Part shown: positions 1 to 12,588 of the stretch, one piece after another
How positions within the stretch are numbered: position 1 is the stretch's first letter
How the letters are laid out: each line of letters starts with the position of its first letter
The notes under the pieces: generated by a model
Database searches by the model: none
What the model was told of the DNA's origin: nothing
Seen by the model: the letters and a program-made list of their open reading frames with translations, nothing else
DNA from: Epiperipatus broadwayi
Taxonomy: Eukaryota; Onychophora; Udeonychophora; Euonychophora; Peripatidae
Direction of reading: 5' to 3'
DNA: 64,000 nucleotides
Assembly (NCBI GenBank): GCA_028023455.1
Contig: JAQFVV010000056.1
Span: 558,001-622,000, forward strand
Translations under genes and position numbers: made by a program

Positions 1-3000
1 ATTTATTATCAATTTTATATAATTTTATAATATCTTTAAAGAAACCAACTAAATTTAAAAATTTTCAAAGAATTAGAATAAAATTTTTAAAAATCAAAGT
101 CACTAACTAGTACCGTGTTATCAAATATAACCTTTCAATGAAATGAAGATTCTTAAACCAATTAAATTTTATATAAATATTAATATTTATATTATAACAC
201 TAGAAGTTCTAAAAACAATGAAAAAAAGAAAGGAAAAAAAAATAATATTATTTATAAGAATAAATGGACAAAAGGATTTTAATATTGAAATAGTTTAATG
301 TTTCTTTAAGATGATTGAGAAAAATTGAAAATATAAAGATTAAAGTAGTATATAAAAAATAAGAATAAAGAATTTACCAAGAAAAACTTTAAAGAAAAAA
401 TTTATAGAAGAAAATAAAAAATTGTCATAAAAATTGTATAATTATTAAATATGTAACAGAAAAAGAACAAACGAAATATTGCAGAAATAAAACTCGGGAT
501 AACTAAATAAAATTTAATAATTTATTAAACACTAAAACTAAAGACTAAATTTACTAAATAATAATTTATTTAAAACTTTATAAGCAGAAAGAGAACATGG
601 ACAAAAGAAGAAATAATAAATATTTGGACTAACCAAGATTCAGAAAATAATATTTTGAATTATTTTTATAACTAAGTTAACATAGTTTAGATGGATAGGA
701 AAACAAAATAATTAATTAGATATAAATTATAGAAATAATATTTTGTTTTGAATTTTAAATAAAATAGTGTGATGTATATGTCAAGAAAAGAATACTACGA
801 ACCTGATAAAGATAAAGAGTTTGGTAAATTATAATTTTATGATATATTTTTTTTATTTAGATTAACATAAGTGAAAAGTTTTATTTTATTATTTGTAAAA
901 CATTTTGAAAAAATCTAAAAATGATGATTAGATTTAAATAACATAATTTATTAATAATATAGTCAACATAACTGGTATGTATTTTAATTTCTTGGGAATT
1001 TATATTTCAACAAACATTTGAACTAGTAATAAGATAGGAATAGGGAAAGTTTTATTGTTTTTTTTTTAAAAAGTAGTTAGTATTTTATATGTTGGATAAG
1101 TAAAATGAGAATATTGGGTAGTGACTGGTAGAGGGATGAACAAGAGAGATTAAATAGAGCTAAGAAGAAATAATAGTATTTTGGTTAATAGGAAAAGCTA
1201 CAGTACATTGGAGTTTTTATATATTTTGTATGTTGAGTTAAATAGGACTTATCGATTAGACAGGACTTCAGCAATTTTAAAAGAATACTATTCCACCTAT
1301 ACACTCGTTTATGCATATATAGTTTTAAAGGAAACATATTTTTGAATATATGTCGCTATTATAAGAATAGTAAGGTAACGATAGTATTATAAGAGAGATA
1401 CTAGAAGGAAGTTAGAGAATATTTAATTTTTAGAAAGAACTATAATTTTATAAAAGTATATCAAAAGAATATACAAAATATAAATATATTCATTTATTGT
1501 TAATTATATTTTAAAATATAAGATTGATATTGAAAAAAAACAGAAATTATATATATGAAGAGATAATAAACAATTATACGAGGGCTTATGGAAAAATATT
1601 ATAGTTTACATTGGAGAAAAATAAAAATAATAATATTTAATAATATGGGACTATATAAAGTTACAAGAAAATGTAATTTTCTTAAAAACCAATATTGTAA
1701 AATAGATTATAAAATTTATCCACAAGATAATTTATAATACAGTAATTTAATATTAAAAGGTAAGAAGGGTACCCATAAAAGTTAAAATAAGGAAGATAAA
1801 CTAATGAGAAATAAAAAAACTTTAAAAGAAAAAGTTTAAAAGATAAAGAAATATAAGGTAATAGTATTGAGGAAAGAAAAAGGAACCGTAAATAGAGTAA
1901 GATTTGTTTTTTTTTTTTTATTGTTAATAATTTAATTTTATAAAACTTTGTCGGTTTTTTCTCTAACTTGAGATCACAGGATTCACAACATTAAACTAAG
2001 TAGTGATTTTTGCACAAAGATAAATAGAAAGTATGTTAATCTTAAATATTTAAGTTCTATAATTAAATAATTATAAATTGCATAGGTATAACATTACATA
2101 ATATTTGCTAAATTATATGATTGCTTTTATTTATCGTTATCTAAACACCACTTATTAATTTATTTTTTACTTAAAGATAAAAGGGGATATTAGATTATAA
2201 CTATTTATTACGGTTATAAATTTAGAAAGAAAAGACTAGTTGGATTAACAATGAAGATTGATTATTATGTTTTATTATTAACTAATTTCAGAGAGTAGAT
2301 TAGACATAAACCTTATCATATTTGTACCATAGTTTATTAACATATGAATAAATTTAAGAACCTGAGATTATTTCATTGAGTAGATGATTACTATTATTAT
2401 TATTAGAGAAAAGATAATACTTTAATTGTTAAATGAGTCTTAGTGATTGAAGTTGTGGAAGTCATAAGAATACTATGTAGTTTTATTGTAATAGTAGTAT
2501 AGGGGGGATAGTGTCTTATGCCATTGGGTGGTATCTGTGGGATATTGTCTCATGTATCTATTGTCACAGTATTTACTTCAGTCTCAGAATTGAATATTTA
2601 TTTGAGTTAGTTTAAAACGAACCTAAGTTAATTTTAAGAAACTTGAGCTAGTAAAGCATTTAATTGAATATTTCATTAATTATTAGAGCTGAAGGTTAGG
2701 GTTTCACTATATTATATTTATTTTGGGGGAAGTGGAGATGGGGACGGGGGTGATTAGGCCTCAACGGATTGGCTGATGTGGGGGCCACGAGACAAGGGAT
2801 ATATATATATATTGTAAGGAAACTTACAAACTACCATTCACCTGCACTAAGCTACACCATACTAAGCCTAAACCAAGCAATTGTTAAACAATTGCTTACT
2901 TTTTCAAAATACACATATAACACTAAACACTGCGATCAGCAAGTTATGTTTTTTTTTGTTATAAAGATAAAATTTCAAGTTAGACACTAAGAAAATAAAT

Positions 3001-3470
3001 ATACCCATATATATATAGACAATATGGCTAACCAAGAGTGTTGTAAAGTCATCAACTAACCAACATTATGACATGAACATAAATAAAATACACAAGATAA
3101 TGACCTAATGTCAAGCATATTGCTAAGCAGCAAGACTTGGAAATGAAAAGATAATCCCAATAAATATTTATTTTAACAACCTTACATTGATGTACAATTA
3201 CACAATAATAGACAAATGCAGCAAGCACAAGAAAGTTAACATCTTGACAACTATTTTTTTTCTTAACAAAGCAAGATGTATGGATGTGTTCGATTTTGAG
3301 AACAAATTTCAATCCCATAAGAATAAACAGTAATTTACTTCATCTATCAATATACACCAAAACCTGAAATACTACCAAGATATGAAAGCAAACCGAATGA
3401 TTTGAGCTAATTGTTAAAAAGAAAACTTCAAATTTACATCAAATCATCACAAGAGAAAAAGTAAATAACT
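1..3470. other. AT-rich intergenic DNA, no gene recognised
   Basis: Strongly A+T-rich sequence with dispersed homopolymer runs and no reading frame resembling a known protein. A short GC-richer patch lies near 2470-2570 and another near 2730-2800; neither has a recognisable identity. Open frames of 60-90 codons near 2769-2990 (+) and 3052-3318 (-) are low-complexity and look like chance. Confidence 0.6.
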
Positions 3471-3479
3471 ACTAACAAT

Positions 3480-3850
3480 CAGCAAGGACAGCTTTTTGCA
3501 CCATTTCCCTATGCATAAAAATAACCCTGAAAAAAGCTACACATACTAATGAGGGTACTGCAATGTGGTCTGGCTAAAAGAACTATGCCATAGGAAGCCA
3601 AATGCCAGCTCTTCAAGCCTATAGAAGTGTTATGATGTGTGAGATGCCTTTCTTTATTAAATACTGGTCAATGATGATGATCTTCAGTGGATCTCCAGTG
3701 TCTTCTTCAAAGAAAACAAACCAGACAGCACTAATGATCTATGATCCCAGAGTGCGCATCAATTAAACTTATGGATAGTACACTGCCCAAGAAGATCTAT
3801 CACCAGGAGGAATAGACTTTGAACATGATGGACAGTGCTTGCCAGACTCA
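3480..3850. repeat. GC-richer unclassified island
   Basis: About 370 bp clearly less AT-rich than the surroundings, with no open frame, no terminal repeats and no poly-A tail that I can see. The abrupt composition change suggests a decayed interspersed repeat or fossil coding sequence. Identity unknown. Confidence 0.25.
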
Positions 3851-4559
3851 GAAATTGATTTTTATTTTATTCAATTGATTTTTATTTTATTTGTTATTTA
3901 TCATCTTATTTTTACTTTTCATATTTTTTTCTTTCGTTTCCACATTTGGAAGCTTATATTTCAGAAAATGGGAAAGTTTATTTAAACATGGAGAGGGGGA
4001 GAGTTAGATTTTGTGAACATTTTATTGTATTAAATATGGTCTATGCATGCCTCCAGTAGCTTGACATCACTCAACTGAATGTGGAATAAGGTAAGATCTT
4101 GATGTTGTTCCATATTAAAAGCATACAGTAGTGACAGAACAGGTTTTCATTATTTGTTAAATGTTTTACTAACACTCGCTATATATTCATTTTTCAGTAT
4201 ACATTACTAACTTCCTTGAGTAGATGGTCTCTCCTATCAATATTAGGGAATCACATATATGTATAGAAGGAGGTACTCTCCTCCAAGAAGGATGATAATA
4301 CTCATCGTGAATCAGACAACAAGCATTACTCTATAATACAACTGTACAAAAGAATAATTAGTAAGTCAGATTGGTGATCTTATAATTTTTTTTATTATTT
4401 TAAACTTTTATAAAGAATCACCAGGATATGGATTTCTATCATGGGATTTAGGGATCAGGATATTAATTACATTTAACTCTTAAAGTGATAAAAAACCATC
4501 CTTGACTCATATTATTATATATATGTAAATATTGTTAAAGTAGCTTCATTATTTAAGAA

Positions 4560-4990
4560 ATGTTATTAAGTTGTTTCAATCCATTTGGTCTGTGTCATGT
4601 TCCCATCATTGTGCATTCATACCTCTAAATATGTATGCTAAATTCCAATACACACATGTCTTTATTTATATGTATACTGATATTGGAAATATTCTGGGAA
4701 AGGATTGCAATTGATCCTCGCTTATATAGAGGTGCAGTAGTCATTGACCTGAGTAGACCCATCCCTAAAGAGTCGAGTACAAATTCTCTCAGATTTCAAA
4801 TACTGAGGCATAATGGAGCCCAAAAGGGGGTGAGATGAGGATGAACTAGCCCAAATTATATCTAAATTTAATGTGTGAATATAGAGATAGCCCATTGGAG
4901 ATGGATGTAATCATGGCTTAAGTATTTCATCACATCCATGCCAGCATCCTATCCGAAGATCCTAGGTCTGACCATAGTTAGATGTGTTTC
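4560..4990. repeat. GC-richer unclassified island with a 67-codon frame
   Basis: Mixed-composition stretch between AT-rich flanks. It includes an open frame at 4635-4838 (+) of about 67 codons, with no domain I recognise. It may be a degenerate retroelement piece; a host exon is not supported because no convincing splice sites bracket it. Confidence 0.2.
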
Positions 4991-5382
4991 CCCCTTTTGC
5001 AAGAACCACTAGTCCCTTACAATATATTATACTTGAAATGTTTCTGTTTCATATATATATAGGAAAAATTATAAATGATAATAATTATATCTTAAATAAA
5101 AGTTTTTATATGAATATAACTTTAAAACATATTGTTCTTTGAACAAAAGAAAGAATTTAAAAAAATACTAATCTCTTTTAAGATTAATAAAAAAATATGG
5201 TAATTTTCTCATCCCTGGTGTTCGTCGCGGGATGGCGTTGATGCTAATCAAAAACATATACATATAACGATTCTGGGCAGGACCTGTGTGATTGATTTGA
5301 TATAAAAAGATCTGATTTATTAGATTTGTAATAAAATATTCTAGTAACTAATACTATTATATGATGTTAGTCTTTCATTTTT

Positions 5383-5700
5383 GTAAATGTTTATTAATCT
5401 TATATTGTTTTTTAGTTTGTGTGTGTGTCTTTAAAGTTACGGTGTTTTTCTAATTTTTTTTTGACTTTATGTGTGTCTTTTTAAAGTTACGGTATTTTTT
5501 TCAAGAGTAAATAAATCATTTTATTAAAAAGCAATACGTAATAAGTAAATGTTTATTAATCTTATATTGTTTTTTGAGTTTTTGTGTCTTTAAAGTTACG
5601 GTGTTTTTCTAATTTTTTTTTACTTTAGGTGTGTCTTTTTAAAGTTATGGTAATTTTTTCAAGAGTAAATCAATAATTTTATTAAAAAGCAATACGTAAT
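5383..5700 (+). repeat. Two-unit ~160-bp tandem array inside transposon copy A
   Basis: Each unit starts GTAAATGTTTATTAATC and ends near GCAATACGTAAT. The units start at 5383 and 5545 (period 162) and carry GTGTGT and TTTAAAGTTACGG blocks. The same unit occurs three times in copy B (25917-26382). Confidence 0.75.
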
Positions 5701-5907
5701 TATAAATCTATAAAAAGTAATGTAATTTAGACAACATTTCCTATTATGATTTTGTGTGTGTTTTAATGATTTACATACATCACTACAAATGCAAAATAAT
5801 TCACAGCAACAACTCAAAAGGAAAATAAACCCTCCCAAATATTTAATTAAATGATTCTATGTTAAGTTCAAAGATTAACAAATAATCTTCAAACTTGGGG
5901 GAAGTAT

Positions 5908-6639
5908 TGTTATGTAGGTGTATAATTAAAATACACACAAAATAATAATAGTAAATGTTGTAAATGGGGATTTAATATTGAATCGTATGGACGTATATCA
6001 ATGGTCGCATATACATATGCAAGTTATAGATATATACGCGAAGATAAAAAAAATACTTCATTAATTTAAAATCATCTTAGACTTTAATAGCTGTGTTATT
6101 TTGTAAAACAGCAAAAAAAAAAAACAAATCCTTTTAGATAGGAAGGTTAATTAACGAAGGAACTTTGCAGATCAACAAGATGAATAATTAATTAAAAAGT
6201 AATCGGGCTGCAAAAGGGGTAATCAATCAAAGTAAAAGGTAAGTCTAAATCTGCATCTGCAAGTAAACTGGGAGGGATTGATCCGACCAGGACGGACGGA
6301 CAAGATTTGACCAATCAAATCCAGAAAAATCAGAACTGGTGAAATGAGTGCAAGTGTAAAGCATCAGGAAACTGGAAATTCTACCCGATGCAGATGAACT
6401 GTGAAAGGCGCTGAACGTCGCTTATTTAGCACAGTAGCGGACTGCTGGCCTCCAAATATCCAAGAGTCAGCATAATAGGGACTATAAAGTAGGTTGCATA
6501 GATCTTTGGTCTTCTTATTTTGGTATACCTTCAGGTTTTGTTGATCTAGATGTATAATGATTGTTTTAATGTATTCGTGTAAATATATATTTAATTAAAA
6601 ATCATAAATAAAATATTCACAAACTCTTCTATTACAACA
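5908..6639 (+). repeat. Candidate LTR (732 bp)
   Basis: The stretch begins TGTTATGTAGG and ends ATTACAACA, giving a TGTT...AACA inverted terminus typical of LTRs. It is preceded by a purine-rich tract (CTTGGGGGAAG, 5894-5904) like the polypurine tract before a 3' LTR. A TATA-like ACTATAAAGTAG lies near 6481 and AATAAA-like motifs near 6606. No pol frame precedes it and I see no flanking target duplication, so it would be a fragment or decayed 3' LTR inside transposon copy A. A chance resemblance is possible. Confidence 0.35.
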
Positions 6640-8260
6640 CCAATTCAAACACTTTTTTTTTATAAACACCACTATCTATTCAAATAATAAATAATTTAAA
6701 TATAATCACCTAAACCCATATCATTGTTTGTAATCACTAATAATTATACTTAATTAGTTTAAAAATTATAAAGAATTTGTTAAAAAAATTACACAAATAA
6801 TTTAATTTTAAAATAATTTATTAACTAAATTTATTTTCTAAATTAAAATTTTATAATTCTAATAAAACACATATTTTAAATTGACATTTCTAAACTAGTT
6901 TAAATATTCTTTTTACTTTCATAACAAAACACTGTATTTATCTAATTTAACTAATAAATATTGATATAAATCACCATATTAACTCATCACACACATAATA
7001 ATATTAAATATTAATACATTTGAAATTTAATCACACACATATCAATATTCATTTATTATGATATCGAGATATATAATTAGACTCTTGGAGATTACAATTA
7101 ATAAACAATCTATTAATATAAACAAAATAACAAATTTTTACCTAGGATTTTGAATGTTATAGAATTTTGTTCTTTGACTTTTGTGAGGATATTTCCATTA
7201 TAAATCTTACACCCTGATTTCCTTCTGAGTTTCTGATTTTCCGATTATTGCTATCGGAGACAAATAGATACTAGGAGATTTTCTAAGATGTTAAGCTATT
7301 ATTTCACAGATCTCTGTTTTCTCAACATCTTTGGAGTAAATTTCCAAAATATTCTCCACTATTTTGTTTTTAGTGACTCAATTAATTTCCGAACTCACTC
7401 TCTCAATAATTTTGTGAACTGATTACTGTCCGATAAAATCTATTTATATCTCATTCCTGAATATTCCTCAAAATCTGTTGTTGAATTGATAATCATTTAA
7501 TAAACATGTTTTGGAAGATTTAAATTAGTAATAATCAGAGATGTTGTTTTATATTTTAATTAATAACCATTGCCGTGTTTTTTTAATAATAATCTTCTTT
7601 AACTTTATAAGAACATTTATTCTATTGTTGACAATCGCACATATATACGGTCATATATTAGTTTTAACATTATTTTTTCTTTAATTAAACTTGAATGAAA
7701 AGAGATTTGTATATTTATATTTTTACGAATACTAATAAAAACTATTTAATTCCTATCTTTTTCTAAAACAAACTGAATAAACTCTTCAACATTTAATTTT
7801 ATATTGTTTTTTTTTTTTTACGAAAGATTACTTTAATAATAATTTTAGATAAAAATTATATGTGCCTATATCAATATAGGTACAGTATATATTAGTGTAT
7901 TGCAATTAAATCTGCTTTTCTTATTCTACCGGCATTAGTCTCAGGGATTATGATTCTTGTATGCATATATAGGCAGGGCAAGGTTGGCTTACTGCATAGA
8001 TTGTTCGCCAGTGAGTATTATATAGAACTGGTGGACATAACAGATCTTTATTAGCATGAATTCGCATTTCCTCACCACGAAGACACTTTTTCTGTTTCAA
8101 CAGGATATTTTTATTTTTGCAAATATACCACAGCACTGGCTTCAGTTGATGGCAATTGACACAGCTTCAAATACTCTTGAGTTAGACGTGGTGGCTGTGG
8201 CCATCTTACTTGTTATTGAACGAATTCTTGCGAGAACATTATTTGTTGCGTGATTGTCAA
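6640..8260. other. Unassigned interior of transposon copy A
   Basis: AT-rich to about 7900, then a GC-richer patch at 7910-8260 containing a short frame (8056-8253) without recognisable similarity. None of it aligns with transposon copy B, so it is either family-specific interior or foreign insert. Confidence 0.3.
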
Positions 8261-8799
8261 AAAAATGCTGGCGTGAACCCTTTCAAATAACTTTTTGTGG
8301 GTTACACATTCCTCATGGAAGCTTCACATCATTATTAATAAACTTACAACACTAAAGTAAGTTACAGCACATTAAAAAAAATATGTTTAATCAAATTTTA
8401 AAAAACTACGACTGGTTCAAATACACACACTCTCACACGAAACTACAGAGATAATAGATATTCGAAGATTACATAAAATGAATAACAAAATCAACTATAG
8501 CAGCCAATAAAGGCATTTCTCTTTGCTTTTAGCATAGAAAAAAAAACCATAACCAGCAGCCATCATCGGGAACTCTTTCTGTGTTTTATCATAGAAAGAA
8601 GTCTCTTTGTCTTGGCTTCTGTTGCCTCCTAAAATAACATGAGGACTCTTTTTCTGCATATTATAGCATAGAAAATTTCCTCTTTTGTTGGGTGAATGCC
8701 GATGAAATGGTATATTTCTAGGAATTGACCTAGAAATAGCGACATCTTGAGGCGAACACCAAGGATGAGAAAACAACCAAAAATATAATAAAACTTTTA

Positions 8800-9054
8800 T
8801 TTCAATTTTTTTTTTATTCAAATATCTCTCATGATCATTGCTATACTATTTCACATATTTTAAATATAAAATTTGGTTTTATTATAACATAAAAATTATT
8901 AAATATTATATGAAAAATTATTTTTATTTATATTGTGTACCTTAATTTCTATGTATAATTATTTGCATATGTCATCCACATATATGCATTCAATTTATTT
9001 ATAATACATAAATTGTTTTGGTCTTAAGCTTTCCTTTTTCTACACAATATGCAT
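8800..9054. other. AT-rich spacer
   Basis: Short AT-rich stretch between transposon copy A and the tRNA-derived insertion; nothing recognised. Confidence 0.5.
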
Positions 9055-9071
9055 TACTTTCTAACTCTTTT
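9055..9071. repeat. Left target-site duplication of the tRNA-Gly retroposon
   Basis: TACTTTCTAACTCTTTT, repeated exactly at 9164-9180. Confidence 0.85.
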
Positions 9072-9163
9072 TTTCCATATGTCAAATGTGTTGCCTGGGA
9101 AGCAAACCCAGGCCAGCTGCTTGGAAGGCAGCTATGCTAACCACTAGGTCACCAATGCTTGAC
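9072..9163 (-). mobile_element. Retroposed tRNA-Gly(UCC) / minimal SINE
   Basis: Read on the minus strand from 9158, the sequence follows a tRNA-Gly with anticodon TCC: D-arm region TAGTGGTTAGCATAG, anticodon stem-loop CTGCCTTCCAAGCAG, and T-arm GGTTTGCTTCC in place of the canonical GGTTCGATTCC. The two acceptor strands do not pair well, so it is not an intact tRNA gene. A short 3' tail (ACATTTGACATATGG plus A-run) follows. The unit is bracketed by a perfect 17-bp direct repeat, TACTTTCTAACTCTTTT, at 9055-9071 and 9164-9180. That is the expected target duplication of LINE-driven retroposition. Confidence 0.85.
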
Positions 9164-9180
9164 TACTTTCTAACTCTTTT
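9164..9180. repeat. Right target-site duplication of the tRNA-Gly retroposon
   Basis: Exact 17-bp copy of 9055-9071. Confidence 0.85.
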
Positions 9181-9862
9181 ACTTACAATTTATGTCCATC
9201 ACAATTCCTGTTAAGACTAGTTGTTGTTCATGTTGTTACTATCATTTTTATATATAAAGATTTTGTCATTTATCACCCCTTTAGGGTTTATCTAGAACAA
9301 ATTTGACTACACTGTTAGAATACTATCTCATCTAGTGATGGATACATTTGAAATCACAATGAGCTAATTTCATTACAGTTTTAAGAAAATAAAAATATTA
9401 AATAGTGTAAAAATAAATAACTAGATTAATATAATTGGGAACCTAAACTCAAGATAACGTTTTATTTTATTAATAATGATTGTCTACCTTTATTTAATTA
9501 ATCGGGATCTGAGCCAATATATTGATTTTAAAATGAAGAAAACGTAAAAAATAATAATTTGGAAAATGAATAAATATGGTATTATTTAATGCAAACAGTT
9601 GTATTTCAGATTCTAGAAGATCCCATGTGGATTTACTTTTTCAATTTCTTAACATATGATATATTATATTTAAATTTTTTTTTGCTTAGAATAGAAAAAA
9701 GTAAATATATAAATAAAAAAATTAAATATAAAAATCTAACTTTGTAGAATTTATAAATAAATTCCAAAATGTTGGCTCTTATTTTAAAAAAAATAATTGA
9801 AAAATATATTTTTAAAAATTCATATATAATTAAATAAAAAAGCATTTTAGTTTAAAAAATAT
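9181..9862. other. AT-rich intergenic DNA
   Basis: No gene or repeat recognised. The 70-codon frame at 9633-9845 (-) is an A/T-run artefact rich in I, F, K and Y. Confidence 0.5.
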
Positions 9863-10764
9863 AAATATATTTGGTACTGTGGTATTAGAGCTGCGACATG
9901 AAGAATTATAATCCTTTAGTCATTAAATTAATTAGGTCATTAAATCAAAAACATATTTTAAAATCTACATTAAAAAAACAAAAACAATTTAACAACCCCC
10001 CCCCCCCAAGCATTAATGTGAAGAATAGTTAAAACGCGTGTTTAAATCAAATTGAGTGTGTGTTTGCATGTGCATATTCTGCATAATCTATTTTAATATA
10101 TTGTACAGGCTTACACCTGCATTTATATATATGTAATATATGCGGGATTTGAACTAAGACTTTCACACGACCTACAACTCTCAGTGCCATCTTATATTGC
10201 TGACTCACCTGATCACACACATGTTGAAAAGATAAATAATCACCAATATACGTATTTCATGCTAAGCACTCATCAGTTGGTTCAGATTACCATCTCCACA
10301 CATATATACAATTAGTACTCAGCTTTATATTAAGATAACCAATCTTTATACTTTAATGAGTGCTGGTTTAGCACGAAATACGTCTATTGGTGATTATTTA
10401 TCTTTTCAACATGTGTGTGATCAGGTGAGTCAGCAATATAAGATGGCACTGAGAGTTGTAGGTCGTGTGAAAGTCTGAATTCGAATCCTGCATGTATTAC
10501 ATATATAAATGCATGTGTAAGACTGTACAAGGTATTAAGGTAGATTATGCAGAATATGCACGTGCAAACACACACTCAATTTGACTTAAACACGCATTTT
10601 AACTATTCTTCACATTAATACTTTTCGTATTTTTTTTTGTTAAATTGTTTTTTGTTTTTTTTTAATGTAGATTTTAAAATATGTTTTTGATTTAATAACC
10701 TAATTAATTTAATGATTAAGCGATTATAATTCTTCATGTGGCAGCTCTACAGTACCATATATTT
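9863..10764. repeat. Long palindrome (fold-back element), arms about 410 bp
   Basis: Positions 9863-10273 are the inverted copy of 10355-10764, with roughly 90% identity by eye and an ~80-bp loop. Matching blocks include GGTACTGT/ACAGTACC at the outer ends, the CACACGACCTACAACTCTCAG block, and GATCACACACATGTTGAAAAG near the loop. Each arm includes a tRNA B-box-like word (GAATTCGAATCC at 10478 on +). A homopolymer of C's near 10000 is not matched in the other arm. The loop-proximal words (ACTCATCAG, GGTTCAG) recur at 30960, 58955 and 59600, placing the element in a dispersed family. Confidence 0.85.
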
Positions 10765-12130
10765 AATTAACGAATTATTTAATTTGTTTATAAATGGAAA
10801 CTAAATAAAATGATTAACAATCTGTAATGAACATTAAGGGCTTGTGGGTCAAAAATGAAGTTTTTGTCAGAATCAGAAAGTTTTAAAAAAGTTTAGATGT
10901 CATCATTCATGGAAATGAATCTTCATGGATGATTCATACACTTATCGTTTCATACTGCTAGAGAGATGAAACTACTATAGCTAAAGTGAGTTAAAGAATA
11001 AAAAAAAAAAGGTTATAACTATAGCAAATAACTGTACTTAAGTAATAATTAAAAGTATATATATATTGCTAGAAAGTATTTTATAATACTGACTTTATTC
11101 TGATTATAATGGAAATCTTTTCTATGTAAATAACTTTCAACAAGATATGCTATATGCAGCAATAGAGTAATATCGCATTTCCTAAATGTTAATTCCTAAA
11201 CAGTGAAATGATGCCAGTCATGCTTCATAGTTAGTAGCTTAATAATATAAAAGCCAGTCTTTTTGCCTGCCTTGATGCCAATAGAAATAAAGTGCAGTAT
11301 AAATTTTTAAATACCCCAAGTTGGAGATTAATTCCAAGATGATTGATGAAAAATCGAAAGAATTACATAAAGAAATATCAAAAAACTACTATGTTGAAAA
11401 CAAATCTATATATAGTTTTAGAAAAATATTTGGACAGTAAGCTTAATAATTATTAAATTTGCTATATGATTTTTTTTAATTTTATTTATATCATTGTAAA
11501 AAATATAAAGGTCTGAATTTAATTTTTTTTTTTATATTAGGAAAATATATATTCTTTAATTATTTATTTTAATTATATTACATAATAGATTATTACATAT
11601 CTTGATTTGATTTATTGGAAGTTATAAATATACATCTTTCTTTTTAATTGTGATTCAGAGACTGTAATTGCTTTTATTTAGGAAGGTTTGGATAAACACT
11701 AAGGTCTTTTGAATTTACACTGAAATTTACTACACATATATATGAAAATAATGTTAATGTGTATAAAATTAAGTATTGGCAATATATGAGAGGTTAAATG
11801 GGTTAAGGCAGACCTTTATTATTTTTTCATCTCTTCATAATAAGAGTGCTAATATATTTTTTCTGTCTTATCAATTCAGGGTTATAATTTCATTATATCT
11901 GTAAGAATATATTAATATATAATTTTTAATTAATCAAATTGTTTTAACTTTTTTTTTGTTGCTTAAAATTAAATTTAGTGACAGGGATATTCTTATTTAA
12001 CTTTTGTTTCATTTCCATTGTTTACATAAATAGCTTATTTATGTGAGTGGACATGCTTACACTTTGGACTGGATAATATGTTGATATGATGACAGTGAAG
12101 TATTATAATATTATGACCCAAAAATATTAC
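10765..12130. other. AT-rich intergenic DNA
   Basis: No gene, array or terminal repeat recognised between the palindrome and the RTE element. Confidence 0.5.
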
Positions 12131-12588
12131 TTTTTCACATAGACTAATTTGTAAAAGGGTGAAAGGAGACCCTTTGATTCCTCTTGGAGGCCTTAAAGGA
12201 ACCGAGTAGGGCAAATTCCTAATGTCCACTCCATACGTTCTTGTCATTGCAGCTGTTATTACTATATGATTATTCATATAGTATACGAACATGGATGGGC
12301 TGCTCACCAACACGCATTAGCCAGCACGGTGAGTTTATTGGCTTTTTACCTCTGAGTTTAAGATCAAGAAACACCATGGTCTTTCTTCTCAGTGCCTGAT
12401 AAGGCAGAATGAAGGTTTGTGTAAATGATAAATATTTTTTCCAATACATATATACAATTATGACAGACAAAATTAAAGCATGGCCCTTATTCCCAGGAGA
12501 CTGTAAAGTCACCAACCAAGGCAGCGGTTGGTGGCTGAAGGCGGAGGGTGCTACGAATCCCCTGATTGCGGACCCAGGCTGCCATTTG

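Larger units (their letters stand above)
5204..8773 (+). mobile_element. Unclassified TIR transposon, copy A (with nested insert)
   Basis: The left end (TTTTCTCATCCCTGGTGTTCG from 5204) and the right end (GCGAACACCAAGGATGAGAAAA to 8773) are inverted repeats of each other. The first ~500 bp match 25742-26400 and the last ~510 bp match 27000-27534, so this is a second copy of the element at 25741-27534. A subterminal hairpin (TTTCTAGG...CCTAGAAA, about 8714-8736) is shared. Two copies of a ~160-bp tandem unit lie at 5383-5700. The middle (about 5750-8250) has no match in copy B and probably contains later insertions. No transposase frame is present. No clean target duplication was found for this copy. 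The superfamily is unknown. Confidence 0.6.

Noticed and set aside
2769-2990. 73-codon open frame
   Set aside because: AT-microsatellite-derived residues (YIYIV), no domain, no splice context.
9072-9163. Functional tRNA-Gly gene
   Set aside because: Acceptor strands mispair, the T-loop lacks the canonical TTCGA, and the flanking 17-bp repeats show retroposition.
12409-12588. Extending the RTE-A protein to the first in-frame Met
   Set aside because: The 60 extra residues resemble no endonuclease start; family similarity begins at MMTFYLGTYNCRSL, so 12589 is preferred.
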